Under the pieces are notes generated by a model. It was not told the DNA's origin. It worked only from the letters and a program-made list of their open reading frames with translations, and did no database searches. Both the position numbers and the translations under genes were made by a program. Shown piece after piece: positions 1 through 9,400 of a DNA stretch of 64,000 nucleotides. Origin of the DNA: RGIG4097 sp045613765 (GTDB lineage: Bacteria > Bacillota > Clostridia > Christensenellales > CAG-917); NCBI GenBank assembly GCA_045613765.1, contig JAZLBO010000005.1, forward strand, positions 1-64,000. Reading direction: 5' to 3'. Numbering within the stretch: position 1 is the stretch's first letter; each line of letters opens with the position of its first letter.

Positions 1-25
1 AAAACAAAATATTCTCAATCTATCG

Positions 26-55
26 TTGACTATTTTATACCTTGAAAGGTATAAT
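26..55 (+). promoter_or_regulatory. Promoter with overlapping palindromic operator, acyl-CoA ligase gene
   Basis: The -35 box is TTGACT (26-31) and the -10 box is TATAAT (50-55), 18 bp apart. A perfect 9-bp inverted repeat with a 2-base centre (35-54, arms TTATACCTT and AAGGTATAA) covers the spacer and most of the -10 box, where a repressor or activator could bind. A near copy lies in the promoter at 25239-25265. The predicted start of transcription falls at about 62, on the ATG. Confidence 0.75.
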
Positions 56-61
56 CTATCT

Positions 62-1576
62 ATGGACTACTGCAAGAATATGTACGCCTATATGAAAGAA
101 TACACACTCAAAAACAATGAGTGTGCAGTTGCACGTGGAAATTTGCGTATGTCATTTGCAGATCTTGACAAGGAAGTTCAACGTGTTGCAGGTGGTCTTT
201 TCAAGTTGGGTGTAAGACAAGGGGACGTGGTTATGTCTGCCTTGCCAAACATTGAACAAGCAGTGTCTTTGCTTTATGCAACGGCTTTGATTGGTGCAAT
301 ATTTGCACCCGTGCACCCCTTGATATCCGAAAAGGAATTTGAAAAGGAAGTTTCTGTGCAAAAGCCCAAAGTCCTTGTGATCTCTGACGTGAATTTCAGT
401 AGATTTGCAAAGCACAAAAGTGGCGCAAAAGTGGTGTATTGCCCCTTCTTTGCCCATGCATATATTGGACTTCCTCGCTCAAAACACTTCGTAGAATACA
501 ATGGGGACGGCAAAATCCCTGCACTCTATATGCACTCTGGGGGCACTTCTGGTGTGCCAAAGACGGTGGTGCTCTCCCACTATGGCGCAAACGCTCTTGT
601 CCACAATTTGCTCATGTCAATTCCTTATGAATTTGGTGCAAAGGATAGTATGCTTGTCACACTGCCTATGTTCCATGGATTTGGGCTTATAGTTGGTGTC
701 CACGCCTCGCTTTCTACGGATATGACGGCAGTTTTGCTTTCAAAATTCAGTGGAAAGTCTGCGTTGAAGGAAATTGTGCGCCACAAAGTCACAACAGTCA
801 TTGCAATACCACGTATGCTTTCAAAATTCCTTGCAACCAAAGGTTTTGAAGGGGAAAGCGTGTCCTCTCTTGCCAACGTCTTTGTGGGTGGCGATACCCT
901 TGATATTAAGTTGGCAACCGAATTCAATCAAGTTATGAAAAATGCAGGGGCAACTGCAGTTGCTCAACAAGGCTATGGATTGACGGAAATCGGCAGTGTC
1001 TGTGTTCTTTCACAAAAAGATGATCAAGTTGGCTCTATTGGAAGACCCATCAACAACGTCAATGCAATCATTGTAGATGAAGACGACAATATTTTGCCTG
1101 ACGGCGAAAGAGGGGAACTTTTGCTTGAGAGCAACCAATCTATGATTGGTTATCTTGGTGGCGACGAAAACGGATTTGCAGTCATAGACGGCAAAAAGTA
1201 TTTGCGCACAGGAGATCTCTTTGCAAAAAATGACGAAAATCTTACCTTCTACGGCAGAAAGAAAAGGCTCATCAAAATCTCGGGCATGAACGTGTTTCCA
1301 AGCGAGATTGAAAGAGTTGCAAAGGAGATGCCATATATCAAAAATTGTGGGGCATTTGAAAGGGTAGTCCAAGGCAAAACACAAATTGAACTTGTGGTGG
1401 AAGGCAACTTGACCGAAAAGCAAAAAGATGAAATCCGCAGATATATCGGCAAAAACCTTTCTCACTGGCACGTGCCAAGACTGATTGGAAGTGTTGAAAC
1501 AATGCCATATACAGCAATCGGCAAAGTGGACTATCAAGCACTGTATAATAGAAGTGAAAATGCAGGCAAACAATAG
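62..1576 (+). CDS. AMP-forming acyl-CoA ligase (ANL superfamily)
   Basis: This 504-residue enzyme should activate a carboxylic acid as an acyl-AMP and pass it to CoA or a carrier thiol; the substrate cannot be read from the sequence. Visible motifs are the P-loop-like HSGGTSGVPK (about residue 160), YGLTEIG (about 303), YLRTGD (about 379), the hinge GRKKRLIKISG (about 400) and the C-terminal catalytic lysine in GKVDY (about 485). Length is normal for the family. I chose ATG 62; ATG 80, giving MYAYMKE, also matches how such proteins usually begin. Neither has a Shine-Dalgarno site, and the reading frame upstream of 62 runs back through the promoter. The gene stands alone, closed by the terminator at 1651-1685. 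Confidence 0.9.
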   Translation: MDYCKNMYAYMKEYTLKNNECAVARGNLRMSFADLDKEVQRVAGGLFKLGVRQGDVVMSALPNIEQAVSLLYATALIGAIFAPVHPLISEKEFEKEVSVQKPKVLVISDVNFSRFAKHKSGAKVVYCPFFAHAYIGLPRSKHFVEYNGDGKIPALYMHSGGTSGVPKTVVLSHYGANALVHNLLMSIPYEFGAKDSMLVTLPMFHGFGLIVGVHASLSTDMTAVLLSKFSGKSALKEIVRHKVTTVIAIPRMLSKFLATKGFEGESVSSLANVFVGGDTLDIKLATEFNQVMKNAGATAVAQQGYGLTEIGSVCVLSQKDDQVGSIGRPINNVNAIIVDEDDNILPDGERGELLLESNQSMIGYLGGDENGFAVIDGKKYLRTGDLFAKNDENLTFYGRKKRLIKISGMNVFPSEIERVAKEMPYIKNCGAFERVVQGKTQIELVVEGNLTEKQKDEIRRYIGKNLSHWHVPRLIGSVETMPYTAIGKVDYQALYNRSENAGKQ

Positions 1577-1650
1577 ACTAATTGCCCAATCGCTTGCAAA
1601 AGAAACAATAAATAAAACAAAAAGCATAAGAAACGTAAAAAGCATAAAAA

Positions 1651-1685
1651 AAAGAGCAATCACAGTGTGGTCGCTCTTTTTTTGT
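1651..1685. terminator. Bidirectional intrinsic terminator between acyl-CoA ligase and spoVG
   Basis: The arms AAAGAGC and GCTCTTT enclose a further CACA/TGTG pairing. The hairpin has A-runs before it and a T-run after it, so it can stop transcription on both strands. It separates two convergent genes. Confidence 0.85.
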
Positions 1686-1711
1686 TTTTAAGATTTGTTT
1701 GAAAGGTAGAT

Positions 1712-1990
1712 TTAATTTTGTTGGTCTGTTTCAAGTGCTTTGTTGTATGCTTCAAACACTTTTTCTTCTATGAGTGCACGGACTTCTGCATTGATGGGAT
1801 GAGCCACGTCCTTAAATTCTCCAGAAGGGATACGTCTTGAAGGCATTGCGATAAAAAGTCCCTTGTCCCCGTCAAGTATTTTGATATCGTGGACTGCAAA
1901 GCAGTCATTGATGACGATTGATGCGATTGCTCTTGTTTTGCCAGTGCCGTTGGTGAGCACACGAATTATTGCATTTGTGATTGTAATCAT
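1712..1990 (-). CDS. spoVG: SpoVG, nucleic-acid-binding regulator
   Basis: The 92-residue product is a full-length SpoVG, a small conserved protein that binds DNA or RNA and affects sporulation, division and surface genes in Bacillota. The family signature is clear: AIASIVINDCFAVHDIKI, then GLFIAMPSRR and EFKDVAHPIN. ATG 1990 is preferred to GTG 1999 because AGGGG lies 8 bases before it. It is transcribed away from murC from its own promoter at 2023-2051. Confidence 0.95.
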   Translation of the reverse strand: MITITNAIIRVLTNGTGKTRAIASIVINDCFAVHDIKILDGDKGLFIAMPSRRIPSGEFKDVAHPINAEVRALIEEKVFEAYNKALETDQQN

Positions 1991-2022
1991 ATTGTCCACC
2001 CCTAAAAATTAACTTTAATGAC

Positions 2023-2051
2023 ATTATAAATGAAAAATGTGCAAATATCAA
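2023..2051 (-). promoter_or_regulatory. spoVG promoter
   Basis: On the minus strand TTGATA (2051-2046) and TATAAT (2028-2023) are exactly 17 bp apart. Transcription should start near 2016, about 26 bases before the ATG, with an AGGGG ribosome site in between. Confidence 0.75.
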
Positions 2052-2114
2052 TACAAAATATATAAATTGTTCAATATATGCAACATTTTCTTCGTTAGCA
2101 CATATATTTTGAGT

Positions 2115-3524
2115 ATGAAATTCGGCAAAGTTGAGAGAATACACTTTATAGGCGTGGGTGGTATCAGTATGAGCGCCCTTGCAAAATACGTGGTAAACAA
2201 CGGTGGGGCAGTGTCGGGCAGTGATCGTGAGAGAACGGCATGCACCATTGACCTTGAAAATATCTTCCCCGTCAACTATGGGGAAAATCCAAAAGTTGTT
2301 GACGGAGCAAGTAAGGTTGTATATTCATCTGCAATAGGCAAAGATAATCTTGAACTGAAAAGAGCAAGAGAATTGAAAATCCCGACCCTTGAAAGACACG
2401 AATTTTTGGGCGAGATTTCCAACGGTTTTCAAAAGACAGTTGCCGTGGCAGGCACTCACGGAAAAACAACCGTGACGGCACTTGTCACGGAAGGCTTGAA
2501 AAATTTGAAAGCAGATTTTTCTGCACATATTGGTGGCGAAACTGAACTTGGCAACTTGATTTTGAACGGAAATGAAATTTTTGCCACAGAAGCTTGCGAG
2601 TATAAACAAAGCCTTTTGAGTCTAAAACCGTACATATCCGTTTTGCTCAATGCCGAACTTGATCATCCCGATTGCTATCAAGATATGAAATCTCTCATTG
2701 ATGTATATTTGGCATTTCTTGAAAAAGGGGCAATTCAAATTTTTTTAAAAGAGTTTGTAGATATATGCTCAAATGAACATATATCCATAAATGGATATGA
2801 GAAACTGTCAAAAGGGTGGAAAACACTTGAAAACTGTCAAAATTTGCCAAAAGATAGTGTTGTTGTACTCTCAAATGGCAATGTGAAAATATGGCAATAC
2901 AAAAATATGAGAAAGGTTGACGGAAAGTCTATGTTTGACGTGTATGTGGACTTTCAATTCATTGACGTTGCCGTGACCTATGATGAAGACAATATAACTG
3001 CACAAAATACCCTTGTTGCTCTTGCAGTTTTTGACGGATTGGGCTACGCATTGCACTCAACAAAGGGCATATTGCAACACTTCAAAGGCGTCAAGAGAAG
3101 ACGTGAATTTGTGGGGTATTTGGGGGAAGGCAAAGTGGTCTTTGACTACGCTCACCACCCAACACAGATACGCAACGTACTGTCTGTGTATAAGGGCAGA
3201 AAACTTGTTGTATTCCAACCTCATACATATTCAAGGACAAGGGCGTACTTTGATGATTTTTGCCTTGCGCTATCCCTTGCCGACCATCTTGTGATCATGG
3301 AAACTTATGGCGCAAGAGAGGGTGTAATTGATGGAGCAGATAGCAGTTGTCTTGCAAAACAAATTTCGACAATAATCGCAAAAGAAAGAGTTGAGCATAT
3401 CAAATCAACGGACAAAACCATTGATTGTGTAATTAAACATAAAAATGACTTTGAGTATATTTTATTCCTTGGCGCAGGGGATATATATGATTTGAAAGGC
3501 AAGTTGATGCCATATCTCACTTGA
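2115..3524 (+). CDS. murC: UDP-N-acetylmuramate--L-alanine ligase MurC
   Basis: MurC adds L-alanine to UDP-MurNAc in the cytoplasm, the first step in building the peptidoglycan stem peptide. The 469-residue protein starts with the Rossmann motif GVGGISMSALA, followed by the ATP-binding loop VAGTHGKTTVTALV (about residue 113) and the C-terminal YAHHPTQI (about 345). ATG 2115 was chosen because MKFGKVERIHFIGVGG is the usual MurC start; the frame is open further upstream but that part looks non-coding. There is no Shine-Dalgarno site, and a TATATT box sits 6 bases before the ATG, so the message may be leaderless, though no good -35 box is visible. The gene is convergent with the DUF4363 gene with only 10 bases between them. 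Confidence 0.95.
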   Translation: MKFGKVERIHFIGVGGISMSALAKYVVNNGGAVSGSDRERTACTIDLENIFPVNYGENPKVVDGASKVVYSSAIGKDNLELKRARELKIPTLERHEFLGEISNGFQKTVAVAGTHGKTTVTALVTEGLKNLKADFSAHIGGETELGNLILNGNEIFATEACEYKQSLLSLKPYISVLLNAELDHPDCYQDMKSLIDVYLAFLEKGAIQIFLKEFVDICSNEHISINGYEKLSKGWKTLENCQNLPKDSVVVLSNGNVKIWQYKNMRKVDGKSMFDVYVDFQFIDVAVTYDEDNITAQNTLVALAVFDGLGYALHSTKGILQHFKGVKRRREFVGYLGEGKVVFDYAHHPTQIRNVLSVYKGRKLVVFQPHTYSRTRAYFDDFCLALSLADHLVIMETYGAREGVIDGADSSCLAKQISTIIAKERVEHIKSTDKTIDCVIKHKNDFEYILFLGAGDIYDLKGKLMPYLT

Positions 3525-3534
3525 AATAAGGGCG

Positions 3535-3912
3535 TCAAATGATGTCTTGTGCGTTGAAGTCAAGGACGTCGTGCAAGTTTTTGGATATGGAAAGCAAGGA
3601 CACACACTTGCTCAAAGCATTGTTGAAATCTCCACATTCAAGAGAGCCTTTTTGCTCGGCAAGTGCCACCGAAAATGCTCGTAGGTCTGGGGAAAATGTA
3701 AAGAGTTCCATAACCTTTCTTTTTTGTTCCCACCACTCAACAAGTTCATTTGTGATAGTGAGTGCTTTGTCACTTTCAAGGTTTATTTCATATATAATTT
3801 CATTGAGTTTTTCATCAAGTTCGGTGAAGGTTTTTTCTATATAATTGTGTTCCAAAATCCCTGCCGTCACAATGAGTGTCAGCATCAAAAGGGCAACGAT
3901 CACTTTTTTCAT
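3535..3912 (-). CDS. DUF4363 family protein
   Basis: The product is a 125-residue protein with one N-terminal membrane segment (residues 3-20) and a mostly helical outer part containing WWEQKRKVMELF. It looks like a DUF4363 protein, a family of unknown function often encoded next to DUF421 membrane proteins in Clostridia. Its ATG overlaps the stop of the DUF421 gene (ATGA, 3909-3912), so the two are translationally coupled and probably act together in the membrane. Confidence 0.75.
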   Translation of the reverse strand: MKKVIVALLMLTLIVTAGILEHNYIEKTFTELDEKLNEIIYEINLESDKALTITNELVEWWEQKRKVMELFTFSPDLRAFSVALAEQKGSLECGDFNNALSKCVSLLSISKNLHDVLDFNAQDII

Positions 3913-4634
3913 TTCTCATCCCCCTGCAAGTTTACGGTCATACTATCCCCTTTGTACGGTTGCACAAAGACTTTTGAACCTTGCAACAGCAACAACAGAA
4001 CGTCTTTGCTTTCCATATTTATGCGAGAAAGCAGTTTCATTATCCCTTGTTTTGTCACGCCATCCGTCACCGATAGATTGTTGCCAAGAAAGTTGCCTTC
4101 AAGGATAAGTGTCACGGGCATATACGCCCTTTCAACTTGCATATCAACGTCATCTGGGCATAGTGGTCGGCTTTGATTTTTTGGAAGAATTGTCATTGAG
4201 CCGTTGGTTTCTATGATGGCGTATTCAACGTCGGCAGGGTTGAAAATATCCTTGCCACGCAGTGCTTCCATAAGATCGTCTGTGTCCATATTCAATTCCT
4301 TCATCACTTGGGGCAATATATTTCCCTTTTCAATGATGACAACGGGCTTGCCGTTGATGACACGGCGAAAGCGCACGCTCTTTGATGCAATCTTTGTGAT
4401 GAGTAAGTGTGCGATAAACAGAGTGAACACGGGGATTATGCCGTATATGATTGGAATTGTCGGGTCGGACATGGGTATGCACGCCAACTCGCTTGTGACA
4501 AGAGTGATGACAAACTCAAAGGGTTGCAGTTCGCCAAGTTGACGCTTGCCCATGAGTCGCATGGACAAAAACAAAAAGAAATAGATGATTATGCTACGCA
4601 TGAAGATATTAAGCATAACCATATTTTGTTGCAT
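3909..4634 (-). CDS. DUF421 (YetF-type) membrane protein
   Basis: The 241-residue product has three membrane segments in the first 80 residues, with the family motifs RLMGKRQLGELQPFEFVI and a following PVFTLF helix, then a soluble YetF-type domain (RRVINGKPVVIIEKGNI, about 95-112). A C-terminal extension of about 70 residues follows. Bacillus relatives are linked to the spore or cell envelope, but the molecular role is unknown. Three nearby ATGs could be the start: the first (4634) has AAGGGG only 3 bases upstream, and the ones at codons 5 and 7 are alternatives. Confidence 0.85.
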   Translation of the reverse strand: MQQNMVMLNIFMRSIIIYFFLFLSMRLMGKRQLGELQPFEFVITLVTSELACIPMSDPTIPIIYGIIPVFTLFIAHLLITKIASKSVRFRRVINGKPVVIIEKGNILPQVMKELNMDTDDLMEALRGKDIFNPADVEYAIIETNGSMTILPKNQSRPLCPDDVDMQVERAYMPVTLILEGNFLGNNLSVTDGVTKQGIMKLLSRINMESKDVLLLLLQGSKVFVQPYKGDSMTVNLQGDEK

Positions 4635-4695
4635 TTGCCCCTTTTTATGTAAAGAAATCGGGGACGTGGTTATTCTTTGGCATATTGAGATTGGT

Positions 4696-6285
4696 TTATG
4701 GCTTGCAAGACTGCTTTTTTAGGCGTTTAAGAGCCGTTTTGCCACCCTCGGCACGTTTGCGAGCAAATCCTTTGCCTTGCTCTTTCCCTTTCAAAGAAAG
4801 GGACGTGGTGGGCGCAAGGAATTTGATATATCCTTTGATGTCCACAATCTCAAAGGCAGAGGTGCAGATGACAAAGAAGAATATGACGTAAAATGCCGTG
4901 ATAATGGCAGAAAACCATTGGTCAAGGAATTTGTCAAGAAGGTTGTTTGTAAGAAGTGCCAATGCGCCCAAAGGGATAGAGTAGCCTACTGCAATCAAAG
5001 CCTTCCCATATCCATCACTGCCACCGAGTTTTTTGAATAGTGTTATTGAGTTGAGCAGGGCACTGACAGTAAAGGATACGCCCATGCCGATTGCCACCGA
5101 ATATACGCCCACAAACTTTGGCAAGAAGAATATGCAAGGAAGCATAAGCACTGCCCCGATTATATAGTTGATGAAGGTGCGTTTTTCAAGCCCCAATGAG
5201 TTGAGCATAGGCGTGGTGGCTTGTCCAAGCGCCATAGGAAAGACCATAGGTGCACAATAGGATATGAACTCGCCGGCGTGGATATCGTCAAATAAAAGCG
5301 CACCAAGATGCTTGCCAAAGGGCAGATATATCATAAAAAAGAAGCCAGACACAAGCCCTGCAAATATCAGTGATGCACGGAACTTGGTTTTTATGGTGGC
5401 GTAGTCCTTTTTCTCTGCCAAAGATGCAATGTCCGGGATAAGAACGATTGCAAGGGCAGATATTGCCATTGACGGTGCAATAATCATGGGGAAAGCCATG
5501 CCTGCAATACGTCCGTACTCGGCAGTGGCAAGGCTCATGCTCATGCCTGTTGCAACAAGTCGCTCGGGTATGATAAGTGCAATGACGGTCACTGATAATG
5601 ACGACAATATACGCATGGTTGAAAGGGGTAGAGTTGAGCGCAAGATCTCCTTTGTTTCCATAGGCTTGACAATACGTCCACCCCTTGCAAAGAACAATAT
5701 GGCAAGGATAATGGCGCAAGCAATATCGCTGACCGTAAAGGCTATGGCAACTGCAGTGCCACCGTCTATTGAAAGGATTATGCCCCCTGCCAATATTGAT
5801 GCAACGGATATACGCACAACTTCTTCAATGAGTTCCGTTGACGAAAAGGTGAGGAATTTCTTTTGTCCCCAAAACCAACTTCGCAGACTTGCATACACCG
5901 TTGACGATATAAGGGTGGGCAACATAATAAGGAACAATTTGACACACCTATCATCAGCAAACAATAGGTTGAGTTTCCTTTGAAAGATAAGGGCGATTGC
6001 AACAATAATAACCCCTGTTGTTGCGCCTATAATCAATGATGCGCTGACATAGGCATTTTGTTTACCCTTGTCGCCGTCTGCTCCTGCCACCTTTCGTGAC
6101 AACACCGTAGGTGCGCCTGCAGTCAAAGAGAAAAGCAAAAGAATTATGCTCAAAGATATTTGATACAGCCCCACAGTTTCTGCACCAAGACTTCGTGACA
6201 TCCACATCTTGAAAAGAAAGGATAGAAATCTTGTGGCAACAGAAAACCCCGTGACCGTGAAAAATGATTTGACAGTTTTGTTCAT
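4696..6285 (-). CDS. SpoVB/MurJ-like polysaccharide flippase
   Basis: This 529-residue integral membrane protein has about 14 hydrophobic segments and belongs to the MOP (MATE-like) superfamily. The N-terminus (VTGFSVATRFLSFLFKMWMS, then GLYQISLSIILLLFSL and GAPTVLSRKVA) is typical of the SpoVB branch, which is thought to move lipid-linked sugars across the membrane for cortex or peptidoglycan synthesis. A basic tail of about 40 residues, rich in Lys and Arg, follows the last helix. No sporulation operon surrounds it, so it could equally be a vegetative lipid II flippase. Confidence 0.85.
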   Translation of the reverse strand: MNKTVKSFFTVTGFSVATRFLSFLFKMWMSRSLGAETVGLYQISLSIILLLFSLTAGAPTVLSRKVAGADGDKGKQNAYVSASLIIGATTGVIIVAIALIFQRKLNLLFADDRCVKLFLIMLPTLISSTVYASLRSWFWGQKKFLTFSSTELIEEVVRISVASILAGGIILSIDGGTAVAIAFTVSDIACAIILAILFFARGGRIVKPMETKEILRSTLPLSTMRILSSLSVTVIALIIPERLVATGMSMSLATAEYGRIAGMAFPMIIAPSMAISALAIVLIPDIASLAEKKDYATIKTKFRASLIFAGLVSGFFFMIYLPFGKHLGALLFDDIHAGEFISYCAPMVFPMALGQATTPMLNSLGLEKRTFINYIIGAVLMLPCIFFLPKFVGVYSVAIGMGVSFTVSALLNSITLFKKLGGSDGYGKALIAVGYSIPLGALALLTNNLLDKFLDQWFSAIITAFYVIFFFVICTSAFEIVDIKGYIKFLAPTTSLSLKGKEQGKGFARKRAEGGKTALKRLKKQSCKP

Positions 6286-6478
6286 ACAATAAACTTATGA
6301 CGGCAAAAGGATATAAATACAAACAAACTATCAATAAATTAAAAAGGGAAAGAAAAGAGCAATATGCAGAAACTTAAAAAGGGACAAAAAGATTTGTTTG
6401 TGGCAATGAAAAACAATAGAGAAGTGAAAAAGACAAACAAAAAACCCACTCAAGCGAGTGGGCTTTTTATTGTTTTGA
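6286..6478. other. Intergenic region, AT-rich
   Basis: This A-rich spacer lies between two minus-strand genes. Apart from the terminator at 6441-6470 nothing convincing is seen. A 41-codon plus-strand frame from 6364 has no good ribosome site and runs through the terminator. Confidence 0.5.
6441..6470 (-). terminator. Terminator of the large lipobox surface protein
   Basis: CCCACTC (6445-6451) and GAGTGGG (6456-6462) form a 7-bp stem with a 4-base loop. Read on the minus strand it is followed by a run of T, directly after the stop codon of the gene at 6479-10882. Confidence 0.85.
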
Positions 6479-9400
6479 TTATTCATTGAAGTCTTCGTAC
6501 TTGCTACGTTTTTCAATGATTGCTTCGTTGTTGGTGTTTTCTGCAACTTTTGCTCTTGCAGGCTTTCTAAACTTCTTGTATGCCCAGACAACGAGGACTG
6601 CCAATGTTGCAACTGCGAGAAGGATTGTGGGGATCATCCACCAGAGTGAATCAAGGTTGAATTCGTTTTCAGGAGTGGTGGGTTCTTCCTCTTCTTCAAC
6701 TTTACCTTCTTGTGTGCTTTCTGCAACTGTACGGACTTTGACGTATTCGCCTGCGACTGCGCCATCAAATTCTGCTTCGTCAACGATTTCGAATTCGATT
6801 GCGTCGAACATTGCATAACCTGTTGCAAGTTTTGCCTTGTCGTCTGCATCATATTCGCCAAGTGCGAGTTTGACCTTTGCAGATGTCACTGTTTCATCAA
6901 GTGTCTTGACGTAGAAGACATATTTTGTCCATGCTGTTGTACCGTTTTCGCCTTCGGCTGTGCCGATACCCTTGAATACGAAGGGGTTATCCTTTTCGTT
7001 TGCACTGCCAAGGTAGAGTTCAACGCTTGCGCCACCACCTGTCACATTGTATGTGCGTACCCAGACGCTGACACGGTAGAAACTTTCTGCATTAAGGCTA
7101 AATGTTGATGATGAGTATGAGTATGCGCTGTTTGCTGTGTTGTTGATGACGAGGAAGTTGTCGCCAAGGATTTTTGAGATGTCATTGCCATCTTTGTCCT
7201 TTGATGAAAGCAATTCACTTGTTGCAATGTAATTTGCCTTCATATCTTCGTACATCTTAATCTTTTGAAGGATGACCTTGATTTCGTCGTCAGTCTTGCC
7301 TTCGTATTGGCTACGTTTTTCTTCGATTTCTGTTTGAAGGATTACATAGTCTGTGTGCTTGTATTCCTTGCCGAAGAGAGAAACTGTTTCGCCCATTGCT
7401 GCAATGATTTCTGAGTAGTAGGGATTGTTTCTGTCTTCTTCACTGATTTCGTGTTTGGGAAGGACGTCTTCGTCTGCGTAGATGACGCCACCCATTGTGT
7501 TTTCTGCCTTTTGGTCTGTGCCTGCTGCACCTGTCCAACCATTAGGAGCAGTGAGTTCTGTGTGTGATTCGATTGTTTCACCTGCGATATCAAATCCGTC
7601 TGAGAGATAACTGATCTTTCTTTCGGTTTCTTTGATTGTATCTTCTGTGATTGCATCAAATTCTTCAGTTGTTGTTGTGCTTGAAAGTGTGATGTTATCA
7701 AAGAGGACGATGCCTGTTGAATATTCATCTGCGCCTGCAACTTCACCTGAGATGCTCTTGTCATAGCCAAGGCCAAGGACGAGTTGGAGTTTTGAAACAC
7801 TTGTAAGACCAACTTCAAAGTAGAATGTGTAGCAAGTCCAATCTGTTGTTGCGTCTGTCTTGACAACAAAGTTTGCATCTTGGTCGAAGTAGGTGCTTCC
7901 ACTTGCGCCACCGGTAAGGTAGATGCTGTATGTTGCTGCGCCGATTGTCTTGACCCAAACCTTCAATTCATAGTTTGTACCTGCGCTGAGTTGGAACTTG
8001 TCGCTTGTGAATCTACGGCTATATTTGTTGCCATCAAGACCTGCAAGTGCAAGGACGTAAGGTGCGCCGAGTCTGTCAACGTTGTTGAAGTATGTGTCAT
8101 CTTCTGCGCCGTAGAGAGTGTCAAACTCTGCTGCGATTGAACTGCCAAAGATGTTTACGATTTGTTGTGATGCGTTGTAGAAGTTGCTGCCTTCTGCTTC
8201 TTGTTCAAGTTTGACGATACCTGCAACGAGTTTGTCATCATCATAGTATGACTTGGTTGTGTCAACTGTTGTATCTTGATCGTCGCCTTGGGGCTTGTAT
8301 GTTGTGTCTGAAAGTGTCCAGTTTGAAGGTGCGCCTGCTTCTGTGTGGTTTGCAAGGATACCATCTGTTTCTTCAAGACCTTCTGTATCTTCAACGTCAA
8401 ATGAGTTGAAGTTGCCGTTTGTAAATGAACTGCTGACGCTCTTTTCTTCTTTGAGTGAAACGCTCTTTGAAGTTGTGTTGTTTACTGCACTGTTGTAATC
8501 GCTTGCGCTGATTGCAGTCATGCTCATATTTGCGATAAATGCAACACCGTCTGCAAGAGTTGATGATGTCCACTTTGTGCCTGTGCCGTATGCGAATCTA
8601 ATGCTGATTGTCTTATCTTCGCTTTCGTGGCCGAGAACGTAGAAGTTGTATTCTGTCCAAGTGCTTGTTGTTTCATCATCTTCAACCTTTGTTGTGTTGA
8701 TTGTTGCAAATGATGTGAGTGTTTCGTCTTCGTCATCAAGGATAAATGCGTGGACACCTGCTGTGCTTTGTGTATCTACTGTGTTGACCCAGAATGAGAT
8801 GCGATATGCCTTGTTCTTTTCAATGCTGATTGCGTCAGTGTCAAAGTAGAAGTAGGTGTTTGAATTTGCCTTGATCATGAGAGCATAGTCTGATGTGATG
8901 TTGTAAGGCTTGCCGGGGTTTTCAATGCCGTATGCAGTGAAATCTTGACCGTCTGCGATTGAAACGACACCTGCTGTCACGTCAATGATGGGAAGTGTTT
9001 CATCTTCTGCGACTTCATCAAGAAGACCTTGTGCGCTGAAACCTGAAGGTGTGCCAAGTGTTGCTTTGTCAAAGTCGTTTGCGTTTGCGTGTGATGAGAA
9101 GTCTGATGAGATTGCTGTATTGTCAAAGAGGTTTTCTGTATAGAGTGAAACTTTGACGTATTCGCCTTCTGCTTCAAATTCTGTTTCTGCGCCTGCATCA
9201 ACGTAATCTGCGTGGTCGATTTCTTCAAGAGCCACTTCGTCAAAGAATGCCCAACCTGTTGAGAATGTGCCGTTTGCAAGGTAGGTTGTTTGTTCCTTAT
9301 CGCTCTTGTTTGTTGCGCTTGTCCAGTATTCGTATGTGTATGCAGTGTTTTCACTGGGGCTGCCTGTACCAAGCCAGAAAGTCATGGTGTAGGTGTAGTC

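Noticed and set aside
1010..1663. Minus-strand frame of 217 codons inside the acyl-CoA ligase
   Set aside because: It lies antisense to a well-supported gene, has no ribosome site or promoter and codes for a Phe/Cys-rich nonsense product.
6364..6489. Small plus-strand frame of 41 codons
   Set aside because: No good ribosome site; it runs through the terminator of the surface-protein gene and into that gene's end.
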